Below, piece after piece: positions 12,560 to 24,900 of a stretch of DNA of 64,000 bases. Position 1 is the stretch's first letter. Each line of letters opens with the position of its first letter. The position numbers were made by a program, and so were the translations under genes. The notes below the pieces were generated by a model, which ran no database searches, had not been told where the DNA came from, and worked only from the letters and a program-made list of their open reading frames with translations. Source of the stretch: Plutella xylostella (lineage: Eukaryota; Arthropoda; Insecta; Lepidoptera; Plutellidae). Location of the stretch: NCBI RefSeq assembly GCF_932276165.1, contig NC_064005.1:8556001-8620000 (forward strand), written 5' to 3'.

Positions 12560-12698
12560 AGCTACCGTACCACCACCGAAGCAGCGTCGCTAGCCTGTCA
12601 AACATTTGTCAGGTCCATACTAGTTACGTCAGATTTAACAAGCGAGGCGAGCGACGCTGCTTATGAATTGTTGCTAATGTACGGTGGTGGTAACGCCA
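12560..12698. mobile_element. Foldback MITE adjoining the PH gene stop codon
   Basis: ACCACCACCG and AGCAGCGTCGCT occur on the left and in inverted order on the right (about 12650-12693). The right terminus lies about 25 nt beyond the stop codon, inside the expected 3' UTR. A relative lies at about 19843-20043. Confidence 0.55.
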
Positions 12699-12722
12699 CA
12701 GCTTCATCTTTTCATCCCCAAA

Positions 12723-12937
12723 TTACATCATGAAATCCCCGCAATCCACCCCAAAGTCCCAGTCATCGCTGGTACCGGTAGCCGTGTCATCATACTCCTG
12801 AAGCGCCTGTTCATAGGCGGAGGCCTCATAGGCCGTGACCCCGTCGAGCACGGAGCAGGCTTGAGACACGTTCGAGTGGTGCATGATGGGCATGGCGTGG
12901 AGGGCGAAGTCGTCGCCCTCTTGCGACCAGGTCAGAC
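12723..12937 (-). CDS. PH gene exon 8, terminal coding exon
   Basis: A 215-nt coding segment after acceptor TTTCCATTCCAG. It completes Arg233 and encodes residues 234-303, ending FMM followed by TAA at 12723-12725. The tail is acidic and rich in Asp, Glu, Tyr and Thr. The 377-nt intron before it is mostly a decayed SINE. The 3' untranslated region begins inside or directly beside a foldback MITE at about 12560-12698. Confidence 0.87.
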
Positions 12938-15900
12938 CTGGAATGGAAACAAGGGTGGTTGAGAATTTGGATTATCTGATGGCTGTTAAAATATGCTGAA
13001 GAATCTTGGAATTTTCTAGCTTCGGATTGTTTGAAATCTGCCTAAGTATATAGCGATCTTGGTTTGTTTTTACCAAGTGGGTAATATATGTGGGGACATC
13101 TAATACAAGTCTATATGACCCCAAACTAGGCAAAACCTGCTATATGAGTCTTTGACAGCTGATGCATAAACACAAATACATAGATAGTCATCATAATAAA
13201 CAACAACCACGTAAAACACAAGAGCTCATCCCACAGATATTTGCCCTGGGCAGGGTTCCAAACCCAGCTCCAGAACTACTCCCACTATCTACACTAATAA
13301 ACCATAATACTCACGCCCACTCCAAACCCCGTTAGGCAGGGTCACCCAGCCCCACCCTTGCCCCCACGCCAGCTCGTGGCCCAGCTGTCCTGCCAGCGGC
13401 ACCTGTCTCTTGATCACCGCCACCAGCCCGCGCCCGTCGAGAGCCCCCAACGCGTTGCGGCCGCGGTGGGTCTCCGACGACTTGGCTGTAAACGTCGAAT
13501 GCTGCTTTAACAGCCCACTGTGCTTGGGGAACTCTGAGAGGTGGAAAAGAAGTAGCGTGAGATAGGGCGGATAGGTGTGAAGGTGAGAAGAAGGTGGATG
13601 GGCTGAAGAAGAAAATGATGTGCTTGAAAAATGCTGTGTTTAATAAATTATAGAATACAATTAGAAATATCTTACGAGTACTGTCTATCGTACGATTTAC
13701 TGCCATTCATAGCAGAGTCGCTAGGTTAATACCGTATCAATTCGACATTTAGGTATTGGTACCTACGATCAAAGGAATTACCTAATGATTAAATTATTAC
13801 ATAACTAGACAAATTAATAATAATCTGTTTAAGATATAAATATATTGTTATAGTATAAATTCCTGACATGTAACTTTTATAGAGAGTGGAATTTAATCAG
13901 TGACTTCCCGTAGCCCTCGCCATACTAACCAACTTTCATTATGAACTGAACACATGAAAGCATGAAATAAAAATCAGCTGTTTCGTAGTAATAAAGTTAA
14001 ATATCTACTCAAACAGAATGTATAGAATTCCACTCTGTATAAGGTATATGTATAAGTACATAATGTAGTTAATCCTGTTTAATAAGCAGCTTAAACTTAG
14101 TGTACTATACGCATAATACACTAAGGACGTTCACGAATTCCCTCACTAGAATGTAATTTCATGATATATTCTCAGCATGCTTATTGAAGTGAAATTAAAA
14201 AGAAAACGTTCCTTATTCGATTTGTCTCTGACCGAATAATTCCATAGACAAAACTTTTTTTAGAACATAGTTGAAGGTACTTGTACAAGTAAAGGACATG
14301 ACCCAAAAGACATTGTAAGTTGAAATGCCTTTTAAAAGTTATTCTGTAAACTATTTGAGATAGGTTCGAGGTTAGTTATATATTTAAGTACATATTCACA
14401 TAATATATTAATAAATCAAATAACCTACCATGTACTGGATTTGCTTCAGAAAGGGGTCTCTGTCGCAATTGTCATTTTCAATTTGCATAGTGTTAATGTT
14501 AATACACTCTCGCCCTGAGGAATTTCGTTAACTCAGAATAATAATCAGAAGCTACAGCCGTTTATTAAGATTTCAGCACATGACTTCAGTCACGGTAAGT
14601 ACCAATTATTTCTTAATCAATATTTTATTTGAACTGTAAGTAATTCAGTAGGTAGGTACTTAATAACCCAAAGTAGTTATTGTATTGTATTGAAAATGAG
14701 CCAATTAACTTCTTAAGCACCAATTTTAATCAAACAAAGTTACTTAAGTAATTTTAAAAAGTGACTAAATTATATGCATATTATTAGCTTCTAAACTTTC
14801 TTATTTCTATCCTACGTTGTAACAGGAAGCAGCAGAAACTAAGCGGGCATTACAACACATTCATAAAGTATGCAATTTCCGCCCAGAGACAACGGTTTCC
14901 GTCGCCGAAGGATAATCCATCATGGCCGACACAGACACGTGGTTCCCGCCAAAATGATTGTCCGCCATTACGATATTAATTCCGCCGTTTCATTTGTCAT
15001 ACCGTATTGCTCGGATGCTTGAGACCGTTAAATAGCAATAAATCGACGGGGAGACGAGGATTCCGGCAATAAAAACGAAACGGTCAAGGATACGCAGTTG
15101 TCGGACTGTTTATTCATGTTTATAATACTCGTACTACCTACTTAGGAAGCTAGAACGCGATTTATGTATTTGATAACCAAATAGCAAAGGCTTCGATTTT
15201 GTAGTTTCTTATGTAAGTACCTAACTCAATTAAAGTAGGATGACTTGGAATCAATTCTCTTTACGTGCATTTGCACGTGTACTTAAGCTAACCATTGTAA
15301 TTATATCGTTTTCTCTTTGTGTACTTATTTAAATTAATCACAAGTTTCAAAATTAAATAAGCACTTAAATAGCACTTTACGCCATTAATCGTGATGTAGC
15401 AAGAAGTGTACCTACATAATTAATACCCGCCACAGACTAACAAGCCGTACACAGAGTCACGTGGAGTCCAGCCGTATGGCTGCTGCGACTACGCCACGCG
15501 TTTATAAACAAGCTTTATATAACGCGTGCACCTGACGGGCTATTCAAAAGGCTTTCATTGCTCCGGAAACCCTTTTTTGCTATTTATTCATGGGCTTTGC
15601 TATGTTTATTAATATTTTTATTCCATCCCATTTCAAGTTTCGGTCCCATGTTCGGGCGCCATTTCTAATTTGGCGCCCAACGTGGGTCTTTTGCGTATGT
15701 ATTGCTGACTCTTATGTTGATCACGTTTGAAACCACGTTGATTAATGTGAATGTTCCTCTTTGTATACTAAAGTTTTATTGTTGTTATGCCTGCAGTTGA
15801 GACTCTCATTTACCTATGAGACTGTGGTAGTATTCCCGTAACTTTTTTAGTAGTTTTTTAGGTTTAGTTTATGGTGCAAGTAAATACCATTGTATTGTAG

Positions 15901-18900
15901 TAGGTATGCGGCAGTGAACACAGAGCCCTTAGTAGCATTTTCAATCTGAGAGGGGTCAGAGGGGTCACTCTATATGACAAAAAAGGAAATTGCCAAGTGT
16001 TACTGCGTGAGCCATGACTCCATCTCGTTGTATTAAACGTGCCGATTGCACGACAGCTCTCTTTCTTTAGTTTTTCGTCAGTATAGAGTGACTCCCTTGT
16101 GTCCAAGACTGTAGGTACTCGTCGGTATAGAGTGACCCCCCCCTATGCTCCAGACTGGTACTTACGTCTGACTCTGACGGTGGGTCGTTTGAAGGCTGTG
16201 CGCAGGTACGGCATGGACATCACCAGCTCGATGTGCGGCGGCGGCGGCAGCTGGAAGAGGCAACCACGGACATGAATATAAGGGTATCCCCTTGTAAGCC
16301 AGCCCCCCAGGATGTTCCAAAAATAGTCAAAAAGCACTGAGCTTGTCGTTCTAAACTACATTTGTTCTACGACTTTCGGAAATAAGAGTTGTACTCAGCA
16401 TAGCGTGTTTCGGTGCATTCGATATTTATCTAATTACATTGTTATATACGTATTTATACCTAGGTACTCACCGTTTTCGATATTGCTGTCATCCAATCCC
16501 TTTAGAGGTAGCAAAAAAGAAAAGGTTTTCATAAATTATTGCAAATATATAATAATTTATAAATTATATAGGTCTAGTAGTACCTATAACAATTATATGT
16601 ATAAGTATTTAAAATACATCATCAAGATAATCGTCACGGGGGCCACCCTCAGATATTTACGACTATACATCTCTTTTACAAGCTGGTCGAGGCTGGGACA
16701 GAGTCAGAGCAGCATACAGCGTAAATGAGGCATTCTTTTTTTTTTTGTCGTATGTCCAGCAATAGGCTCCAGCCTGCCATTGGCTGACGAGAAGAAAATA
16801 AATAAAAAAGGTAGAAAATCTGTCAAATTGCTGGCAACCCTGTTTGTTCACGGACGCCCTCCGCGTTATTATAGCGCCTGAGCGGAAACATACACACGGA
16901 AAGTGCGGAAATTAAAAATGTCGACCCTTTGAGCTGCTTATTAATCCTGCCTGAATATAACTTATTCATGATGCCTATAAATATATGCTAAACCTGTTAC
17001 GTACTGTATATTACTCTAATAACAGTATTAATTATTAATATATTGGTCTGACTCGTACTGTACGTCTTTAGCAGAAGATATGCTGAATTGATACGTTTGC
17101 TCACAATTTATCTATTAGAATTCTTGTTGCTTGATTCTAACTGACTTATTTAGGCTATAGCTACAAAATCTAGAGTTAGAGCAAACAGTCATTTATAAAA
17201 AACATATTTTTAAAGTTTATTACTTGATGCGAATCCGAATGAAAATTCAAGACGAATGACTCAGCATTTACCTCACACCTCTTAAAATACGTATTTTCTC
17301 TTTACTTTGAAATCTTTTCGGCCAGTCCCAAGTGGGGTCATTATTCCGAGGGCTGAAACAGCGGATCGCAGTTAAGTCGGCTATGTATTACAGAAACGTG
17401 CCGTATTAGCACAAACACATCGTATGTACGCACCTAAATGAATACTTACAAACAGTGAAAGAGCTGATTCCAATGTATTTTTTTTGGCGTCAATGAAATT
17501 TTATTTAAATATCGGCAACCCATAACTTTTAAATATAACCTACTTGCTGATGCCATAAACTCTACGCCAGGCAGGCGAGTTGGATATTATCACATTTATC
17601 ACACAACACAACACAAACACGTAATTTGCAATAAAAACATAATAAATAACATTAGAAACTCATTCTTCTGCGGTAAAGGAACTATAGCCAGTCAGATCAC
17701 TTTTCAGTCGCTGAAGGCTTTTCCGGACACGTTGGGTACCTACTGAATAGTATTTTTACACTGAAAAAGACATTTTATACGCTACAAACCACAAAGTTTT
17801 CAGGTACCTAGTCACTGAAGTATTAAATGTATAAACTGTAGGACGGCGGTTGTCCCACCGGTATCGTTTTATTTCAGCGGATTACATTACTTTACATTAC
17901 ATTATCGCTAGCGTGAGGCTTCTATTCGAAAGTATGTGCTGTGCGGGTATGTAATGTTAAATCTGTGTGTGTGCTACGGGGAATTATCATAATGTCCAAA
18001 ACCTAAACAACCCCACATACCCTAAAAATACTCTTATTTTTTCATGAATGAGGAAATTTCTTTCAAATATCTCTAATTATATTAGCTTCTTGTCTGTGAG
18101 AGAGTTCACTCTTAGCAATAATGCTGCCAATTAAAAGAATAGAATAGAACTGTTGTTTGCTAGATTAATGTAACTAGGTACATTAAAAGATAAATACATG
18201 TAAGTTTATAAACTTAGTTTGTAGGGACTTATATAATAACTAAATCATTATTTTATTTTTTCCTTTATCATTCTTTAGTACACTTGACCCCTCTTTAATC
18301 AAAATATCCTTCCACCCTAAGGTTGTCTTGAAAAAATCGCTTTAAGCGATAAGACCGCCATTTTTTTACATAGTTTATAGTATTTAAGTTATGTAAGTTT
18401 CTTTTATGTGTGTGTGTACAAATAAAGAATATTCTATTCTATTCTATTCTACATTGCAAACAATTCTGAATAAAGTTATAGCATATTAACTTAACTTTCT
18501 ACATTTACAAAGCGCCATATTTGAATTGTTACACATGTATTTGGTTTTGAATATTTAATTAGCACTTCCCTAGCGGAGTATGATACATAATGTACATTGT
18601 TTTCACGCAACCTCACGCTCTAGCTGCGGTTTTCGTGATGAATTTATGAAACACAGTTTGATGTGTTCAAAGCTCTCGTGTAAATGTTGCTAGGTATAAC
18701 TCTGAAATTTAATATGCTAATCAGATCTAGAAGTTGGTTTTGTTTTGCGAATCACTCTTTTTACACTTGTCCATAGGTAATTCGATAGGCGGTTCACAGC
18801 AATTTTTATGAAATCTTGATCAGCGCCCCTGTCGGTTAATATAAAAACTAATAAAACGTATGTAAATTACAAACTCCGGTGAACCGCCAATTGACAAAAA

Positions 18901-21900
18901 AATATGTGTTTCGGCATAATTTCAGCCTCAGTTTCAGGTGGCCAATCGAAATCTCAAATCGATGAAACATTAAGTGTCTCTACTCACTCTGAGAGGGGTA
19001 AGGTTTCTTTGACCCAGGTTTACATATTCTAATTCTCTAGCTAGGTTATTATGATATACTTACATAATGATGATCTTAGAGTTACTTGAGGTTATGATAG
19101 TGAGCGACTTATAACTATCGTGTATATCGTACGTAGGAATCTGGTTATAATATAATAAGATAGACCAGGTAAATATCAGCTTTATGTAAACATAATAACA
19201 TTTCTCCAACCTTTATCCAGGTTGATCCCAATTTTAGTTACTTCCAGACTCTTGGTAAAGGTGAGCACACACTTGCGCGTGTTTTGTTTGCGTCTTCAGA
19301 TAATAAGGAGAGGAGTTTACACTTTGACGCAGGAGCTTCCAATGTGCGTAACGCGAATATTGTCGACTTTAGTCGATAGTAATTCGGTAGACGGGTTACT
19401 GGATTTCGTATACAATTTATTAGTTGCTAACGTTACGTTCCTGTCGGGACGCTGATCAAGATGTCATACAAATTGCTATCGAATTACGCTATCGACATAA
19501 GACGACAAAATTCGTGATTCACACACACTGATAGGAAAACGTTCGCACAAGTCTGATAGCTCCCCCGACCCGACTGAACGCTCCGGTGGCCGCGTGACAA
19601 ATTCTCCCGCGCCTCCCCTATTCGCGATAAAATGATGAAATACTTTATTTATCTACTTGCACAGATCATATAACCTGAAAGACAACGCGTAAGTTAACCT
19701 GATTGTCAATACCAAATCAGTAAAAAGCGACGGAGCGCGGTAGTCCTGTTTTCATTTTCAATTTGTATTTTTTTTTGTATATCTGTGTATCAGTGACATT
19801 GATGTGGAAGCCGACTAGATAAGGTCCAGTGGGGTTACTACTACTGAACATTAGCAATTATTAACCATTCATAAGCAACGCCGCTCGCCTGTCATACATT
19901 TGTCAGATCCATACAAGACATGTCATACTTGACAACCAAGCGACGCTGACTACCTCTGTAAAGCGCTATCTTGGAATTGTTACGCTGTTGACACTACTTA
20001 AGGATTGTTAATTGCTAATGTGTCGGTGGCGGTAGCCCCACTCGATCTGTGACTTCCTACCAGTGATAGCGGCGTATGCAATGTGCCCCAATAAAAGGCA
20101 ATACCCTAAAATAAGTAAAACAATAATTCCATACGGTTGGTTGAACTGTTACTTTATTGACTAATTTCGCCTTTCGATTAATTGCCATCAGTTGCAAACA
20201 GAAAAGTTGTTTATAGCAGAACCTCTTCATAAGTATTCACATTAATAATAGCAGCAATGCTATCAATGTTTCTTCTTCATTGGTCTGAAAATTGGATACG
20301 GAGCATGGGTTTGTCGTACATTCGTCACAATTTAAAATGGTCATAATATTTTGGCAATATTAATGGCAATTTATTCTCGTCATTCATTTACGATGAAGGA
20401 AAATATCGTGAGGAAACCTGCACCTCTAGATTCTAGAGGCCCTAAGTACTGTACTCATTCTAGCCTAGCATTGTACTCATTCCAAAAACGGTGATACAGC
20501 TCGTGATCAAATAAATGTACAGCGAAAAGCGGGTGAGTCGCAAGTGAGTTACCTCTGACTACCTCTTCGGGAATCTGAATCGCGAGCCTATATGAAAAGT
20601 ATATATGTAATTATCATCATCAGCCCATAATCTCCAACTGTTGAGCATAGGCCTCTCCCAAATGCGTTCCTGTATGTATACCTACTGTATATTTTTCAGG
20701 AATATTAAAATTCATCAAGCACCGCCGGTAGATACCAGTAACTGGAGATGCCGTTGTGATAAAAAACTTCAGCGCTGTTGAATGTTTCAGGTCAGCGTAA
20801 CACAAAAAACCAGCCAAGTGCGAGTCAGACGAGGAACAAAGGGTTCCGTAATATTTTTTATAATAACGTTTTGCCATCGAGTATTGTCATAAATTTGCTT
20901 TTCTTACTTGTCTTTTGTTGCAAACACTAAGTTAAATTATGTGCGGATGGGTTAATTATATGGCATTTACAAATAAATTTAATTATAAATGTTTGGGTTT
21001 CAGATTTTCACCAATTTGTAGTAGGTATATTAACGGTACTAATTACTAATTGTCATAGAATCTCGATTTACACGAGAGCGCCAAAATATGTTTTTGCAAT
21101 ATTTTCGGCAGGCAGTCGGACGGTCAACAAAGTAACCTTACAATGGTTCCGTTTTTACCTAACGAAGTACGGAACCCTAAAAATAATAATTCTTCTTAAA
21201 ACAATCTTATTAAAACAGGACGATGGAAGGCAGTGTAACACGAGAGCTTGTCAACATAATAAAAAATTTCTTCGCTCTTATTATTCCGCTAAGTATAATT
21301 TGTTTGTTCTGCCGTTATTATTAATACTACAATCGAAGTCTATTTGCCTCAGCTACTGAATCAACTGTTCTAACACTTAATTGTATCGCTGTTTTTTTCA
21401 GTTTTATACGTTTGATAGATACCTATGCTATTTTTATTAAGTATTTGAAAAGACTCGATAATTAACAAAAATGTAAAAATTAGAATATTGTACCTAAGTA
21501 ATTTTGTAAGATACAATAACTGCTGCAATGGACAACATTTCAAAAAACTAAAGCTGCTATAAATCGAAAACCATTTCGAGATTTAGCTCTAAAGGCCACA
21601 AAAAAAATGTTTTTGTATTTTTTGGATGTATCATTTTCGAGAAAATCATAAAATAGTAAAAAAGTGCTGATGAGGTCATGCATCAGGTGCGATGCATTTT
21701 GATGATCAAAGCCTACAGATTTAAAAACAAAATAACTGTCACTTTCATTTATGATTGACGTTGAAGTTTTATCGTGACGTTGTTGTTTATTTGGGTCATT
21801 TTCATAAATTCTGTTCTGACACTTTCTGACTATTTTTTTTATTTATCATATAAAATGGTTAGTACTTATTAAGAGATGACCGCTATATAATATGTCCCAG

Positions 21901-24900
21901 AGCATGCCACTGCCTAAACAGCTGAAAAAATGCTTCTGAAAAATGCTTCTGCTTATTTTTTTACATGATAAGTACTTTAGTATCATCAGAAATATCAATG
22001 TCATTTTCAAATGACCCATTTGTTGGTTGGCATGTAAACAAAGTTTAAATGTCACTTGTCACTGTCATTTATGTTTTTTTTTTCGAGACTATGGCAATAG
22101 ACAAAAATAAAAATTGAGCCTAATATGTGACGTCGCGTGTTTTGAAACTATACAAGGCCAGAACGCACCCATAGTGTACTAGCACTGTATAGTTTCAAGT
22201 GAAAAAATATATTTTTTTACTTGAAAATATACACGATTTGTGCGTACTAATCGCGTATACTTTCAAGTTGGGATTTACTGAATCGTTCTTGAAAATATAC
22301 ATTGCTATTACGCACATTGCTTCATTGGCGTACTTGTCGCATATAATTTATACCTACATGCTGATTCTGATTTACTTAACGATTTCGGTAAATGAACATG
22401 ACTACAATTTACTTGTTCTGCCTATCATACCTATAGAATGTTAATATTTAAAGATGAACAAGCTCTAATTTGATTGATCTAAGTAATTGTCTTTTATGAA
22501 TTATTCTTTACCCTCTTCAAAGATAATTTTTACTTTTTACAACAGTTCTACAGTTTAATTTAAATCAATTTACTTTTTAACTGTATCATGTAAACAAAAA
22601 ACACGTTACGAAAACAATGCCAAGTGCGGAATGATAATGCAATGTTTAGAAAGCAACAGACTTATTACTATTTCGCATGAAAGAAAGAGAGACAACAATT
22701 CAAAAGGGCTACCTGGTAACTAATCACGTATAGTTTCAAGTGCTCGCATTGCCGCTTGGCACTTGAAAATATACACGATTAGTACGCAGTGGTAACTGCT
22801 GCAGTATATTTTCAAGCCATAATTTTGGTTCAACTTACTTGAAAATATACGCGATTAGTGCGTAATGGCCTTGTATACTTTCAAGTAAATCATGGCACCA
22901 TTTTAATTTGAAAATATACGCGAGCAGTCCCAACCTCTGCGTTCTGGCCTTGTATAGTTTCAAAACACGCTGTGACGTCACTTCCGGTTTTAAAATAATT
23001 AACTTTAAAGTTAAAAATAACCTGCAAAAATTTATGTATTTACAAAATAAAAAAATACGGGTCCTCTAATTTTTTATAAACTTTCCGAATAGCTAATAAA
23101 AATATAGGGTAAAGAAAATGAAATGTTGTCCATTACATCCAGTGGCTTTATTTCGCATTTTTCACTCCTTTCCATTGCCGAACAGTCGCGGTTCGCAGTG
23201 ACAAAATCAGATACCAGGTGCGTATGAAACCAAAAATCACACATTCTAGTAGATGTAGCTCATGGGGCAGATTACTTAATTTTGGCTTATACAGCTCTTC
23301 ATTATTCGCCCTGGCCCTTTAGCACGGGGCGCTATTAACAAGTGACAAAAGTTCTCCGTCGCGGTCGCTCATGAGACTGCGCGATGTGAGTATAAGCGCG
23401 ATGCAAAACTTTTGTCACGTCTCAAATGCGCCCCGTACTAGCCCTTCTGAAGAGTAATGGGTGTTGTTTGGCCAACTAAGTATTTTTACTCGTTGTCCAG
23501 GGTAAGGTTTCAGGATAATTGATTGAGGAGCCTCGTGGAGACAATTTCATGCAACCCGATACCTAATGCCAGCGAGGATGGGTTGAAGTGATATATGGGC
23601 TAGTGATAAAGTTTCCGCCATTTTAGAGCCTTATCTTCGTCAATTTAGGGTGTAACACGACATACTATTGGTAACCGACTTTTTGTAGTAGAAAAATTTA
23701 ACGTACTTATTGCAATAAGTAGTGCAACGTATACATGTCCTACAAAAACTTGATAAGAAATAGTACGTAAATCAAAAGGAAAAAAAATCGATTATCTGCT
23801 GTCCTCTATACTAAAAGTACGCGGGCAGGCACCCTTTCATAATACATAGGTAGGTACATAATGCCTTTAAAAGTTTTTGGTCCCAGATTATTTGTTGGTT
23901 TTTGAGTCGGCAGAAAGCACCTCAAAGACATGACACCGTTAGGGGAACTATGCGACTATACCGTGTGTATTTTTAGCTCAAAGCTGTTAGTACTCCTGAA
24001 ACATATCTCGCGGTAGAGCCTCCAATTATTGTGCCGTCTCGCACACGGTGACAAGCGATACGAAATAAGTGTAAGGCCCTGTTTCACAATGTCTGGTTAG
24101 TGGCTACCTGTGAGATAAAATACATGCTGTCACTGTCAAAAAAATAATAACAGAGAGTGACAGCATGTATTTTATCTCACAGGTAGCCACTAACCAGACA
24201 TTGGGAAACAAGGCCTAAAGTGTACAAACTGTAACATAATATGCCGAAGGGAATTTTATCAGCGTAGAATCCGGAAGCTGTTAGAATAAAATAGAATAGA
24301 AACTATGCCATAGCTACTCGTTTACTCGCTACGCTTTTGAATGAGGCTGCCGGAAAGGTTCGTAGAAAAATATTAAAGTTTTCGTTTTCACGCATACAAA
24401 GTGGCGCCTTTAGCGGAAACTATCATTAAACTTTTGACAGATAGGTGAGATAGGTAACTAACGTATGCAGATGACAGAATAAAACGAAAAAAAAGTTTTC
24501 TTTAATCGCAAAACCCGTACTAGAGGCTCCGGTAAAACAACAAACAACACTCACGCAATGATTTCAAAAGGAAAGATGAACCATCAGAACTTTTTGCCTA
24601 AAGAAAATGTCACTCGCGCGCTGGCCCCAATCCAAACAAATTATGACAGATATTATATTACATTTTAGGGCCAGCGCGAGGGTATTTTCTTGAACGGTCC
24701 TTACGCTAGTAACATACAAGTCAATGCACTCACGTCATCTCACTGTCGCTCTTAGCCAGCATCCACACGACTTGCCCAGGGTCCCTCCTGGAGCCGAGCG
24801 CCATGAGCTGAGACAGGCGCGCCCCGGGCGGCAGGGCCGGGCGCCGCGGCACCTGCCCCGTCCAGGAGGCGATGGCCAGCATGTCGGGGCTCTCCTTCAC

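Larger units (their letters stand above)
16500..21526. other. Intron 4, left part, non-coding
   Basis: Contains LINE tail 18293-18455, MITE relative 19843-20043, a LINE fragment at about 20609-20668 (minus) and the repeat at 20796. A fragment at 18780-18895 (GGCGGTTCAC...GGTGAACCGCC) is foldback-like. Otherwise unremarkable. Confidence 0.5.

Noticed and set aside
12684..12962. Plus-strand 92-codon frame opposite exon 8
   Set aside because: Antisense shadow; the minus strand has splice signals, correct phase and a stop codon.
13332..13706. Minus-strand 124-codon frame overlapping exon 7
   Set aside because: It is in a different frame from the exon that joins exons 6 and 8 in phase, and it runs through the intron.
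16143..16337. Continuous minus-strand frame through exon 6 as a single-exon gene
   Set aside because: Only 16166-16250 is bounded by splice sites and matches phase; the flanking codons are intron.
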